Assembly: GCA_934167495.1 (NCBI GenBank)
Contig: CAKPKP010000019.1
Span: forward strand, 1 to 26,078
Direction of reading: 5' to 3'
Source: an uncultured Clostridia bacterium
Lineage (GTDB): Bacteria > Bacillota > Clostridia > TANB77 > CAG-508
DNA: 26,078 nucleotides
In this document: positions 1 to 6,055 of the stretch, in pieces
How positions within the stretch are numbered: the first letter of the stretch is position 1
How the letters are laid out: each line of letters begins with the position of its first letter
The notes under the pieces: model-generated
Database searches by the model: none
What the model was told of the DNA's origin: nothing
The model's input: the letters and a program-made list of their open reading frames with translations, nothing else
Program-made: the position numbers and the translations under genes

Positions 1-7
1 TGCTTTA

Positions 8-70
8 AGCCTTTAATCTCACCAGCATAGCTGGCGGTTGTTGTTTCACTTCGTTTCACGAAGCTAAAGG
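8..70 (-). other. Folded multi-hairpin element at window edge, possibly an IS200/IS605-type end or ncRNA
   Basis: Read on the minus strand, GCCTTTAG pairs with a downstream TAAAGGC. Between them lie two perfect hairpins, CTTCG-TGAAA-CGAAG and CCAGC-TAT-GCTGG, giving a three-way-junction layout in about 65 nt. The element is less AT-rich than its surroundings and lies beyond the yunB terminator, so it is not part of that gene's mRNA body. The short GC-rich hairpin followed by a purine-rich single strand is reminiscent of ends of IS200/IS605 elements or their omega RNAs. That is inference from memory only, since no transposase is in the window and the sequence left of position 1 is not available. 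Confidence 0.35.
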
Positions 71-78
71 CGTAATAA

Positions 79-118
79 AAAATATATAATTTATTATACC
101 ATAAATTATATATTTTTG
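79..118 (-). terminator. Intrinsic terminator after yunB
   Basis: The 15-bp inverted repeat AAATATATAATTTAT / ATAAATTATATATTT has a 6-nt loop and is followed by T residues on the minus strand. It begins about 20 nt beyond the yunB stop codon and ends the sipL-yunB transcript. The stem is entirely A-T, so it may be weak. Confidence 0.65.
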
Positions 119-135
119 CAATTTACATAATTATT

Positions 136-840
136 CTACTTATTTTCTATAAGAGGAACTGTTTCTTTTGTATCAATTCCCTCTAAATTATAATATCCAT
201 CTGGTACATTTCCAACTATTACAGATTCAGCTAATAATACTTGATTTACTACATCTTTGCCTATGTTTTTAAATGGTGTTAAAATTGTAACACTACAAGT
301 TACTTCTAAATATATTCTATGTAATGTTTGATTTATTCCTGTAGATGTAAATTCTGATTCAAGATTTGTAGATACACTTCCTACAGATGCAATTTTTATT
401 GGGATACTTGGTCCTATACCAGATAGAATTTTACTTCCTGTAAAACTTCCCATTCTTATATATATAATATCATCTTCATTAGCTTCTAGTGCTTTTACAA
501 TATTATTTGCTATACTCGAAGTTATTTCGTTTATTGAAATTATATTTGTTTTAACCATATTAATATTTCCTATTTCGTCTTTTTCTATATCAACTAATTT
601 ATTGTAATTATAATTTGCCATTACTTTTGTAGCCTCATCATTTGATATTTTAGTTGCTATAGCTTGAGCCTGATCTTCACATACTTTTTGAAATATTGGA
701 TATATAGCTTCAAGTATAAATATTACTACACTTATAATTAATAATATTATTAATGTTAATTCTAATTTCTTTTTATTTCTGCTAGCATTTCTTTTTATCT
801 TTGGCATACGAATTCTTTTTCTAGAATAAATAAAATCCAT
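136..840 (-). CDS. yunB: Sporulation protein YunB
   Basis: This 234-residue protein has a basic N-terminus (residues 1-26), one membrane segment (about 27-48) and a long extracytoplasmic domain. The C-terminal stretch with LLAESVIVGNVPDGYYNL matches the conserved tail of the YunB family. B. subtilis YunB is a sporulation protein made in the mother cell under sigma-E and needed for normal spores; its biochemical role is unknown. The gene starts 9 nt after the sipL stop codon and has no good ribosome binding site of its own (upstream bases are A-rich), so translation is probably coupled to sipL. An alternative start is Met-12. The neighbourhood sipL, veg and yabG supports a sporulation role. 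Confidence 0.85.
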   Translation of the reverse strand: MDFIYSRKRIRMPKIKRNASRNKKKLELTLIILLIISVVIFILEAIYPIFQKVCEDQAQAIATKISNDEATKVMANYNYNKLVDIEKDEIGNINMVKTNIISINEITSSIANNIVKALEANEDDIIYIRMGSFTGSKILSGIGPSIPIKIASVGSVSTNLESEFTSTGINQTLHRIYLEVTCSVTILTPFKNIGKDVVNQVLLAESVIVGNVPDGYYNLEGIDTKETVPLIENK

Positions 841-849
841 AAATTTATT

Positions 850-2358
850 TTAGCTACATCTAGATATATATAGCTTATCTCCAACTTTCAATTTACTTTC
901 ATCTTCTATTCCATTTACATATTTTATATCTTCTATTGTGCTTTTAAATTGTTTTGCTATATTCCAAAGTGTATCTTTAGGCTTAACAAAATATATTACC
1001 ATACTACAGAAATTATCATTATTACATTCTTCTATATCTACATTGTCTATAACACTTAGCTGTACGTCGTTTCCACCATTTATTGTACATTCACATTCTA
1101 GCATACAGTCTACATTATTATCTGAATTTACTACAAAGTTTTCATCTTTAATATCTAAATTTAAATCCATATCTTCTGCTTTTGTACACTCCATTGTTTT
1201 ATTAAACGGTAATTTTACAAGTTTTGTACTTAATGTATTACTTGATGTTGATTCGTATAAAAAGTTTATTTCTATTTCTCCATCAAAATTTACTTTGTTT
1301 TCATACATTTTTTTATTTAAAATATTAGCCTTGCAATCTGCATCATATATTTTATTTACATCAGATAAATCTACTTTTTCATTTATTTGCATTGTAGTTT
1401 TTCTTGCTTCTAGCATAGAAACTATATTTATGTTTTTCTTAGAAAATACTATGTTATTTTTTAAACCATATATATCTTGAGGAACATTCATATTTCTATT
1501 TTCATAAGCCTCACTAAATATGTCATAATCAACTTCTACATAAATTGAATGTTCTTCTTTAGAATTTGGTTTAACTATTAAGTTTCTCATTTTATAATCT
1601 GAATTACATATGTTGTCATCTGAAATTCCTTCCATATCGACAAACCCCATTATTGGGATAGATGCTTTTACTGTATTTATTCTATCATCTTCTGTTAAAT
1701 ACATTATTTTCATGTCAACATCTGCTTTTGCAAGTATTTTGTTATAACTATTTTTATTTTCCTTATTTGAAATTTTCACATCTACTTTAAATATTTCTAC
1801 TATTTCATCAATGTTATCTATATTTATATTTTCTTTAGCTGATGCTCTAGCTACTCCACATCCTTTTAAAGACATTACATTTATGCTTTGATTTAATACC
1901 TTTGCATCTTCTATTGGGCTTAAATCATTTATGAAATCTACTTGAGATTTATTATACACTTTGCCTTCTATTTCCATATTTACTTTTATATTAATTTTTC
2001 TTTCATTTAATATCTTTGTTTCTATTGATCTTATTATAACATTATCGTTTAAGGTCATTGATTCATTAACATTTTCAAATTCCATGCTTTCTGAAAAGTC
2101 TAAAACTGCATTTAAGCTTCTATTGCCTCCATTGTCTGCTAAATATACTATATATAAATTTATGTTTCCATCAACTCTTATTTTGTTTTCTAGTATTTCT
2201 CTTTTATATGTGTAGCAATTTGCATTAGAGCTTATTACATTTAATATATCTGGTTTTACATCTGGTACAATAACGTCTCCTTCTACTACTACATTTTTCT
2301 TTTTTCTTCCTACTAATTGATTAATATTTAATTTTTCTTTTTGGATATTATCTATCAT
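850..2358 (-). CDS. sipL: SPOCS/LysM spore morphogenesis protein (SipL)
   Basis: This 502-residue protein consists mostly of repeated beta-rich SPOCS (DUF3794) modules. Near the N-terminus is VEGDVIVPDVKPDILNVISSNA, which is typical of that family. It ends in a LysM domain (about 455-499, with DTLWNIAKQF and LKVGDKLYI). C. difficile SipL has the same arrangement and a similar length (just over 500 residues). There it binds SpoIVA through the LysM domain and is needed for coat assembly around the forespore. The start has a strong AGGAGG site about 9 nt upstream. The gene lies just downstream of veg and yabG, a conserved clostridial order. It probably acts on the mother-cell side of the forespore membrane. 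Assignment to SipL rather than another SPOCS-LysM protein rests on domain order and context. Confidence 0.85.
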   Translation of the reverse strand: MIDNIQKEKLNINQLVGRKKKNVVVEGDVIVPDVKPDILNVISSNANCYTYKREILENKIRVDGNINLYIVYLADNGGNRSLNAVLDFSESMEFENVNESMTLNDNVIIRSIETKILNERKINIKVNMEIEGKVYNKSQVDFINDLSPIEDAKVLNQSINVMSLKGCGVARASAKENINIDNIDEIVEIFKVDVKISNKENKNSYNKILAKADVDMKIMYLTEDDRINTVKASIPIMGFVDMEGISDDNICNSDYKMRNLIVKPNSKEEHSIYVEVDYDIFSEAYENRNMNVPQDIYGLKNNIVFSKKNINIVSMLEARKTTMQINEKVDLSDVNKIYDADCKANILNKKMYENKVNFDGEIEINFLYESTSSNTLSTKLVKLPFNKTMECTKAEDMDLNLDIKDENFVVNSDNNVDCMLECECTINGGNDVQLSVIDNVDIEECNNDNFCSMVIYFVKPKDTLWNIAKQFKSTIEDIKYVNGIEDESKLKVGDKLYISRCS

Positions 2359-2408
2359 ATTCTTCCTCCTTAATATTCTTTTATTAATTTATATTAAGCA
2401 GGTACAAA

Positions 2409-2434
2409 AAAAATTCCTATTTCTAGGAATTTTT
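2409..2434 (-). terminator. Intrinsic terminator overlapping the veg stop codon
   Basis: The hairpin AAATTCCTA / TAGGAATTT has a 3-4 nt loop and is followed on the minus strand by a run of eight T. The veg stop codon TAG lies inside the hairpin, so the last few codons of veg form its 5' arm. It separates veg from the sipL-yunB pair, which then needs its own promoter in the short gap 2359-2408 or depends on read-through. Confidence 0.75.
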
Positions 2435-2764
2435 CATTATCATATTACTATCCATTCTATTTAAAATTTCTTTTTCCTTAGTTTTTTTAGTTTCAATAGC
2501 TGGTACAAATAATGGTGCATATTCTTTTCCATCGTATACTTCAATTTCTATCGCTTTTGTAAATAAATCTGTGTAATTATAAGCTCCTGTACTATCATTA
2601 TTATCAAATTTTACTCTGAAATAACTAGGATAAATTTTTTCAATTACAGCAGACTTTTCTAGAGTTTTACTTCTTTTGCCTGGTGATTCTCTTAGTATAA
2701 TTTTTTTTCCAATTTCACTTTCGATATTATTTCTTAGTGTTGCAATATCTGACCTATAAATCAT
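2423..2764 (-). CDS. veg: Veg family protein
   Basis: The 113-residue protein matches Veg over its first 80 residues: a conserved GKKIILRESPGKRSKTLEKS basic stretch, then YPSYFRVKFD and YNYTDLFTKAIEI, equivalent to YSYADVLTETVEL in B. subtilis Veg. Veg is a small, abundant cytoplasmic protein reported to affect biofilm matrix genes in B. subtilis; its molecular activity is not settled. This copy has about 28 extra C-terminal residues rich in Lys, Glu and Met that the usual 80-90 residue family members lack. It sits between yabG and sipL, as in many clostridia, and has its own strong promoter and terminator, so it is probably transcribed in vegetative cells independently of its sporulation neighbours. 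Confidence 0.85.
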   Translation of the reverse strand: MIYRSDIATLRNNIESEIGKKIILRESPGKRSKTLEKSAVIEKIYPSYFRVKFDNNDSTGAYNYTDLFTKAIEIEVYDGKEYAPLFVPAIETKKTKEKEILNRMDSNMIMKNS

Positions 2765-2794
2765 AACTTCACCTACTTATAATTTGATAATCAA

Positions 2795-2824
2795 TATATA
2801 TCATAGTAGGTATAAAATGTCAAA
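2795..2824 (-). promoter_or_regulatory. Sigma-A promoter of veg with palindrome near the start site
   Basis: On the minus strand a perfect TTGACA is followed by a 17-bp spacer and TATATT (5 of 6 to consensus), about 30 nt upstream of the veg start codon. Just downstream is the 11-bp palindrome TTGATTATCAA, and a wider pair ACCTACT / AGTAGGT brackets the promoter and the ribosome binding site. These could be operator sites, but no regulator is evident. Confidence 0.7.
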
Positions 2825-2915
2825 ATGCTTTTTTTTTTGTAATTTATTGTAATAAGCTTATACCAGCTATTTGAAAGTAATGTTACTTTTTTATTACATT
2901 TTTGTTACATTGTTT

Positions 2916-3719
2916 TTACAGCATTACTTGTTTTTTTCCTTTTGCCATTGTTCCTCCTATTCCCATTATTCCATCTGTTAGTTCTTTTGCTATTTCTTCT
3001 ATTGTTATATATCTAAAGCTGTCTGTTAATGCAACTTTTCCCGCAACAATTAAAGGATCTATAAAATCTATTAATATTCTTCCGGGAGATGACGCAAAAT
3101 TTGCACCTGCTTTCATTATTTCTTCAAAATAACTTTGACATGCACCTGCAAAAATAACTAATTCTTCTTTTGATTTTTTGTATTTTCTCGCCTCTTTTAC
3201 CGTTTCTACAAAATATCTAGAGTTTCTATAATTATATATATTGTTATAATCTTTTCCGTTTTTTAGCATTGCATCATGCCCTGTTACTACAAGTATATCT
3301 GGGTTATATTTCATTAATAATCTTCTTATTTGTAAGCTTTGCCTATATTCTGGAATATTTTTTACGACTGCATTTAATGATAAATTTTTATAATATCTTA
3401 TTGATTTTTGACTATATCTTCTATCTCCATCTAAATGTAAGATCTTTCCTGTATATACTATTTGATTAATATTTTGCTTGTATTGCTCTACTCTTTTTTC
3501 CATTATTTTGTCCATATTTTTATATTTTTCTTTTATTAATCTTGAATCGATTATTTCTAAATCATCTATATAACTATCCGCTTCTATTCTTATGTCTGTT
3601 CCTTTTAATATTGCTATTTTCTCTTTGTTTCTTAATTCTAATATTCTATCTACAACAAAAAATATGTCTTTACCATATGATTTTCTTCCTACGAAATCTC
3701 CTTCTTTTATTTGCTTCAT
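2916..3719 (-). CDS. yabG: Sporulation-specific protease YabG
   Basis: The protein matches YabG along its length: an N-terminal small barrel-like segment (GDFVGRKSYGKDIFF), then a protease domain with LVVTGHDAMLKNG and VIFAGACQSYFEEIMKAGANFASSP. YabG is a cysteine protease (MEROPS family U57) made in the mother cell that processes coat and cortex-associated proteins. The likely catalytic residues are the His of TGHD and the Cys of GACQ (His-148 and Cys-194 from this start). I chose the ATG at 3719 because AAAGG lies about 10 nt upstream; the ATG three codons earlier (3728) would sit almost on that site. The family is usually near 290 residues. The gene order yabG-veg-sipL is typical of Clostridia. 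Confidence 0.9.
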   Translation of the reverse strand: MKQIKEGDFVGRKSYGKDIFFVVDRILELRNKEKIAILKGTDIRIEADSYIDDLEIIDSRLIKEKYKNMDKIMEKRVEQYKQNINQIVYTGKILHLDGDRRYSQKSIRYYKNLSLNAVVKNIPEYRQSLQIRRLLMKYNPDILVVTGHDAMLKNGKDYNNIYNYRNSRYFVETVKEARKYKKSKEELVIFAGACQSYFEEIMKAGANFASSPGRILIDFIDPLIVAGKVALTDSFRYITIEEIAKELTDGIMGIGGTMAKGKKQVML

Positions 3720-3728
3720 ATTTTTCAT

Positions 3729-4007
3729 TCCTTTCTATTTTACAAAGCTACTATATTCTATGTCGAATTTTGTTATTTTGTGATTAAAATACTCTAAGGA
3801 ATCTAGTATATTTTTGTTTTCTACAATTTCCAAATTTTTTCAATTTTTTTCCATAAAAGTCTTGTATATTATTTTTTTTTGATATATAATGCTAATGGAA
3901 GTTTTTATTCCAATTTAATTTTAATTAGACCTTAACCTTCTTTTCTAGAAAGTTTAATTGTGTCCTAAAAATTAAATTATATTTCTAAGATAAGGAGGAA
4001 CCCATAA
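3729..4007. other. Divergent intergenic region between yabG and the zinc-ribbon gene
   Basis: This AT-rich gap contains the plus-strand promoter at 3862-3890 and the roughly 110-nt leader of the zinc-ribbon gene. In the leader, CTTAACCTTCTTT could pair imperfectly with AAAGTTTAATTG. I do not recognise a riboswitch. No clear yabG promoter was identified by eye; it is expected to use a sporulation sigma factor. Confidence 0.5.
3862..3890 (+). promoter_or_regulatory. Sigma-A promoter of the zinc-ribbon gene
   Basis: TTGTAT (-35), a 17-bp spacer containing a long T-run, and a perfect TATAAT (-10) lie on the plus strand. Transcription would begin near 3897 and leave a leader of about 110 nt before the AAGGAGG ribosome binding site at 3992-3998. 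Confidence 0.65.
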
Positions 4008-4160
4008 ATGGCAGATAAAACTATAGTATGTAAAGATTGCGGAAATGAATTTGTTTTTACAGAAGGTGAACAAGAATTTTATGCTTCTAAAGGATTTGAA
4101 TCAGATCCAATTAGATGCCCAGAATGTAGAAAAGCTAGAAAACAAGCTAGAAGAAACTAA
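4008..4160 (+). CDS. Small zinc-ribbon protein (zf-trcl type)
   Basis: This is a 50-residue basic protein starting at an ATG that follows a strong AAGGAGG site by 9 nt. Residues 8-11 (CKDC) and 37-40 (CPEC) form a CxxC-x25-CxxC zinc ribbon, followed by a Lys/Arg tail (CRKARKQARRN begins at 40). Small proteins of this type (zf-trcl family) are widespread in clostridia, and their function is unknown; binding to nucleic acid or the ribosome is a reasonable guess from the basic tail. It is the only clear plus-strand gene in the window. It has its own promoter, and its transcript should run through the structured repeat at 4165-4306 before terminating near 4345. Confidence 0.85.
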   Translation: MADKTIVCKDCGNEFVFTEGEQEFYASKGFESDPIRCPECRKARKQARRN

Positions 4161-4164
4161 AAAA

Positions 4165-4306
4165 GGAACAATAGTGGGCTGAATGTTACATTTTAAATTG
4201 TAACATTCAGCCCACGTTTAATTGTTCGTGTGCGAAATTTGCATATAGCAAATTTCTGTACAAAGTATTTATCTAATAGGAATTTCAGAGAAATTTCCTA
4301 TTAGAT
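4165..4306 (+). repeat. Structured palindromic repeat, copy 1 (candidate ncRNA or mobile element)
   Basis: Four stems can be drawn. P1 is GAACAAT (4166-4172) with ATTGTTC (4221-4227). P2 is a perfect 17-bp hairpin inside P1 (4174-4190 with 4199-4215). P3 is GAAATTTGC (4234-4242) with GCAAATTTC (4248-4256). P4 is 4271-4286 with 4290-4306, with one bulged A and an AGA loop. The linker TGTACAAAGTATTT joins P3 and P4. A second copy at 15799-15942 has the same architecture with nearly identical P3 and linker but different P2 and compensatory changes in P1 and P4. This copy lies in the 3' UTR of the zinc-ribbon gene. I do not recognise the family. Confidence 0.75.
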
Positions 4307-4311
4307 AAAAA

Positions 4312-4346
4312 AACTAGGAAGATTATTTCTCTTCCTATTTTTTTTG
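4312..4346. terminator. Bidirectional intrinsic terminator
   Basis: The hairpin TAGGAAGA / TCTTCCTA has a 7-nt loop. It is followed by eight T on the plus strand and by seven T on the minus strand. It can end the zinc-ribbon transcript in one direction and the spoIIID transcript in the other. Confidence 0.8.
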
Positions 4347-4403
4347 GATTGTGCTTTCTTTTATCTAATAAGATTTCTAAAAAAATTTTTATTATTTTAA
4401 TTA

Positions 4404-4670
4404 CTATGTAATATGCTTATTTATTTCTTGATATTTTAATTTTGTAGCTAATCCACCTCTTATATGTCTTTCAGCTTTATTTTCATCTAGTATCCTTCTA
4501 ACTTCTACTGCTAATGGTTTATTAATACTTAGTAATCTTTCACTTACATCTTTGTGTACTGTACTTTTACTTATTCCAAATTTTTTAGCAGCACCTCTTA
4601 CTGTATCTTTTGATTCTATTATATAATGTGCCAATTCAACTGCACGTTCTTCTATTGATATCGACTTCAT
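4404..4670 (-). CDS. spoIIID: Sporulation transcriptional regulator SpoIIID
   Basis: The 88-residue protein is nearly all one helix-turn-helix domain. It opens SISIEERAVELAHYIIESKDTVRGAAKKFGISKSTVHKDVSERL, which is closely conserved in SpoIIID, followed by a basic tail (RHIRGGLATKLKYQ). SpoIIID is a mother-cell DNA-binding protein that activates and represses genes in the sigma-E and sigma-K programmes. I start at the ATG at 4670 because a GGGGG site precedes it and the family begins at this point; a GTG six codons upstream (4688) also opens the frame but adds residues the family lacks. A palindrome (CGAATAC / GTATTCG) lies just upstream of the start. Confidence 0.93.
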   Translation of the reverse strand: MKSISIEERAVELAHYIIESKDTVRGAAKKFGISKSTVHKDVSERLLSINKPLAVEVRRILDENKAERHIRGGLATKLKYQEINKHIT

Positions 4671-4784
4671 AAAGAAAACCCCCATCACGAATACTTTTTT
4701 TCTAATTGTATTCGCTTGAGGGTTGTATTAGAACTAACCTATTTTTTATTTCTAAAAGTATTTACTTTGTAGCATTTATATTTA

Positions 4785-5183
4785 TTAACTTATAGTCTTT
4801 GTTATATACATTTCAGGTAATAAATCTTTTATTTTTACAACTTTATTTTCAGATACTAAAACTTGTGTTTCTAAATTTTTATCATCAACCATTCTTATCA
4901 ATTCTCTGCATCTTCCACATGGAGAATATATTGTTTCTTTTGCTGAATATGCTACTATTTTCTTTATTTGTGTTTCTTTATTTTTTAGCATATCTGCAAT
5001 TGCTGCATATTCTGCACAATTTCCTAAAGAACAATTAGAATCTATACATATTCCTGTATAAATATTGCCTGATTCTGTAAGCAAAGCACACCCCACGTGT
5101 CCACATGAAGCATATTCACTTAAAATTCTTTTACCAGCTAGCTGTTTAGCTTTATCTAATAAAATTTCAAATTCTTTATCCAT
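4785..5183 (-). CDS. Cytidine deaminase-family zinc enzyme
   Basis: The 132-residue protein belongs to the cytidine deaminase fold. The zinc site is CAE (Cys-56, with Glu-58 as the proton shuttle) plus PCGRC (Cys-89, Cys-92), the three-cysteine arrangement also used by B. subtilis Cdd and blasticidin-S deaminase. Family members convert cytidine or deoxycytidine to the uridine form in pyrimidine salvage. The segment SCGHVGCALLTESGNIYTGICID and the ending LKDLLPEMY resemble a clostridial subgroup usually annotated as cytidine deaminase but closer to blasticidin deaminase-like proteins, so the true substrate is uncertain. It has its own promoter and looks monocistronic. Confidence 0.8.
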   Translation of the reverse strand: MDKEFEILLDKAKQLAGKRILSEYASCGHVGCALLTESGNIYTGICIDSNCSLGNCAEYAAIADMLKNKETQIKKIVAYSAKETIYSPCGRCRELIRMVDDKNLETQVLVSENKVVKIKDLLPEMYITKTIS

Positions 5184-5203
5184 AGTATCCTCCTATATAC
5201 TAC

Positions 5204-5232
5204 ATTATATCTTTTTTCTTCACTTTAGGCAA
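5204..5232 (-). promoter_or_regulatory. Sigma-A promoter of the deaminase gene
   Basis: On the minus strand TTGCCT, a 17-bp spacer and a perfect TATAAT lie about 20 nt upstream of the start codon, followed by the ribosome binding site AGGAGG. Confidence 0.7.
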
Positions 5233-5234
5233 CT

Positions 5235-5294
5235 AAAAAAGAATGAATTATATTGACAATTTTATATAAATTATCAGTATATTCATTCTTTTTA
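5235..5294 (-). terminator. Terminator after the CmpB-family gene
   Basis: The inverted repeat AAAAAGAATGAAT / ATTCATTCTTTTTT has a long AT-rich loop and is followed by T residues on the minus strand. It starts right after the stop codon of the membrane protein gene and ends before the deaminase promoter. The A-T flanks make it potentially bidirectional. Confidence 0.65.
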
Positions 5295-5300
5295 ATATAA

Positions 5301-6032
5301 TTATTTCAACTTATTATCTATTTTTGCTTTTTGTGTTGCTATAAATTCTGTTCCATTTTCAATTGTTTCTTCAATTTTTTCTTTTATTTTAAATCTTATT
5401 GCATTTAAATTTGGAAAGGCATTAATAAGACGTTTTCCAAGTATTGATTTTTCACTAATTATAGCCTTTACTTTTTGAGTTATTTCTTCTGTATTATCTT
5501 TAATTTCACGAGTTACATTTTTAAATGTTAATATTACATTCAATGACACTATATTATCTATTATAAATACCACAAATAATGTAATAACTATTATATTAAG
5601 TGCTAAATCAGGTATATATGAAATTCCTGATAATATTAATGGATTGGTTATTCGTAATAATATAGGCCCTGCTAATCCGAATAATACTAAGGTTTCTAAA
5701 CAAATTCTTCCATTTATATTAAACCTCATTCTTTTATAATCCCACCATCTAGCATGAAATATTTTTTCCATAAAATAACTTGTTAAGTATTCCAATACAC
5801 CGCATATCAGCATTGCTAAAATAAATGTTAGAAGAATATCATTTTTATATTTAGACAATAACAATGTTATAAGTAGAACTCCATATCCATATATTGGGCA
5901 ATAGGGTCCTATTAAAAATCCTCTATTTACTAATTTTCCAGACTTAAATACTTCACCTATTGTTTCTACTAACCATCCACATGTGCTATAAATTAAAAAT
6001 AACAAAAAATATGTCTCTACAAATCTTAACAT
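5301..6032 (-). CDS. CmpB-family membrane protein (putative ABC transporter type IV, PF06541)
   Basis: The 243-residue protein has about five hydrophobic segments between residues 5 and 165 and a basic, helical cytoplasmic tail (170-243). The signature motifs VNRGFLIGPYCPIYGYG, EYLTSYFMEKIFHARWWDY and FNINGRICLE identify the CmpB family. Despite the family name, no ATP-binding partner is known in most cases and none is nearby, so transport is not shown and the function is unknown. The start has a GGGGGG-type ribosome binding site. It lies 23 nt after the SPL-like gene and ahead of a terminator, so the two may be cotranscribed. Confidence 0.8.
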   Translation of the reverse strand: MLRFVETYFLLFLIYSTCGWLVETIGEVFKSGKLVNRGFLIGPYCPIYGYGVLLITLLLSKYKNDILLTFILAMLICGVLEYLTSYFMEKIFHARWWDYKRMRFNINGRICLETLVLFGLAGPILLRITNPLILSGISYIPDLALNIIVITLFVVFIIDNIVSLNVILTFKNVTREIKDNTEEITQKVKAIISEKSILGKRLINAFPNLNAIRFKIKEKIEETIENGTEFIATQKAKIDNKLK

Positions 6033-6055
6033 TTTTTCCCCCCATTATTATATTT

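Noticed and set aside
938..1480. Plus-strand open frame of 180 codons opposite sipL
   Set aside because: It is antisense to a well-conserved gene, has a hydrophobic Ser/Phe/Leu-rich composition typical of reversed AT-rich coding sequence, and has no ribosome binding site.
5250..5285. TTGACA with a downstream TATAT on the plus strand between the deaminase and CmpB genes
   Set aside because: It lies inside the loop and arm of the minus-strand terminator and no plus-strand gene follows it.
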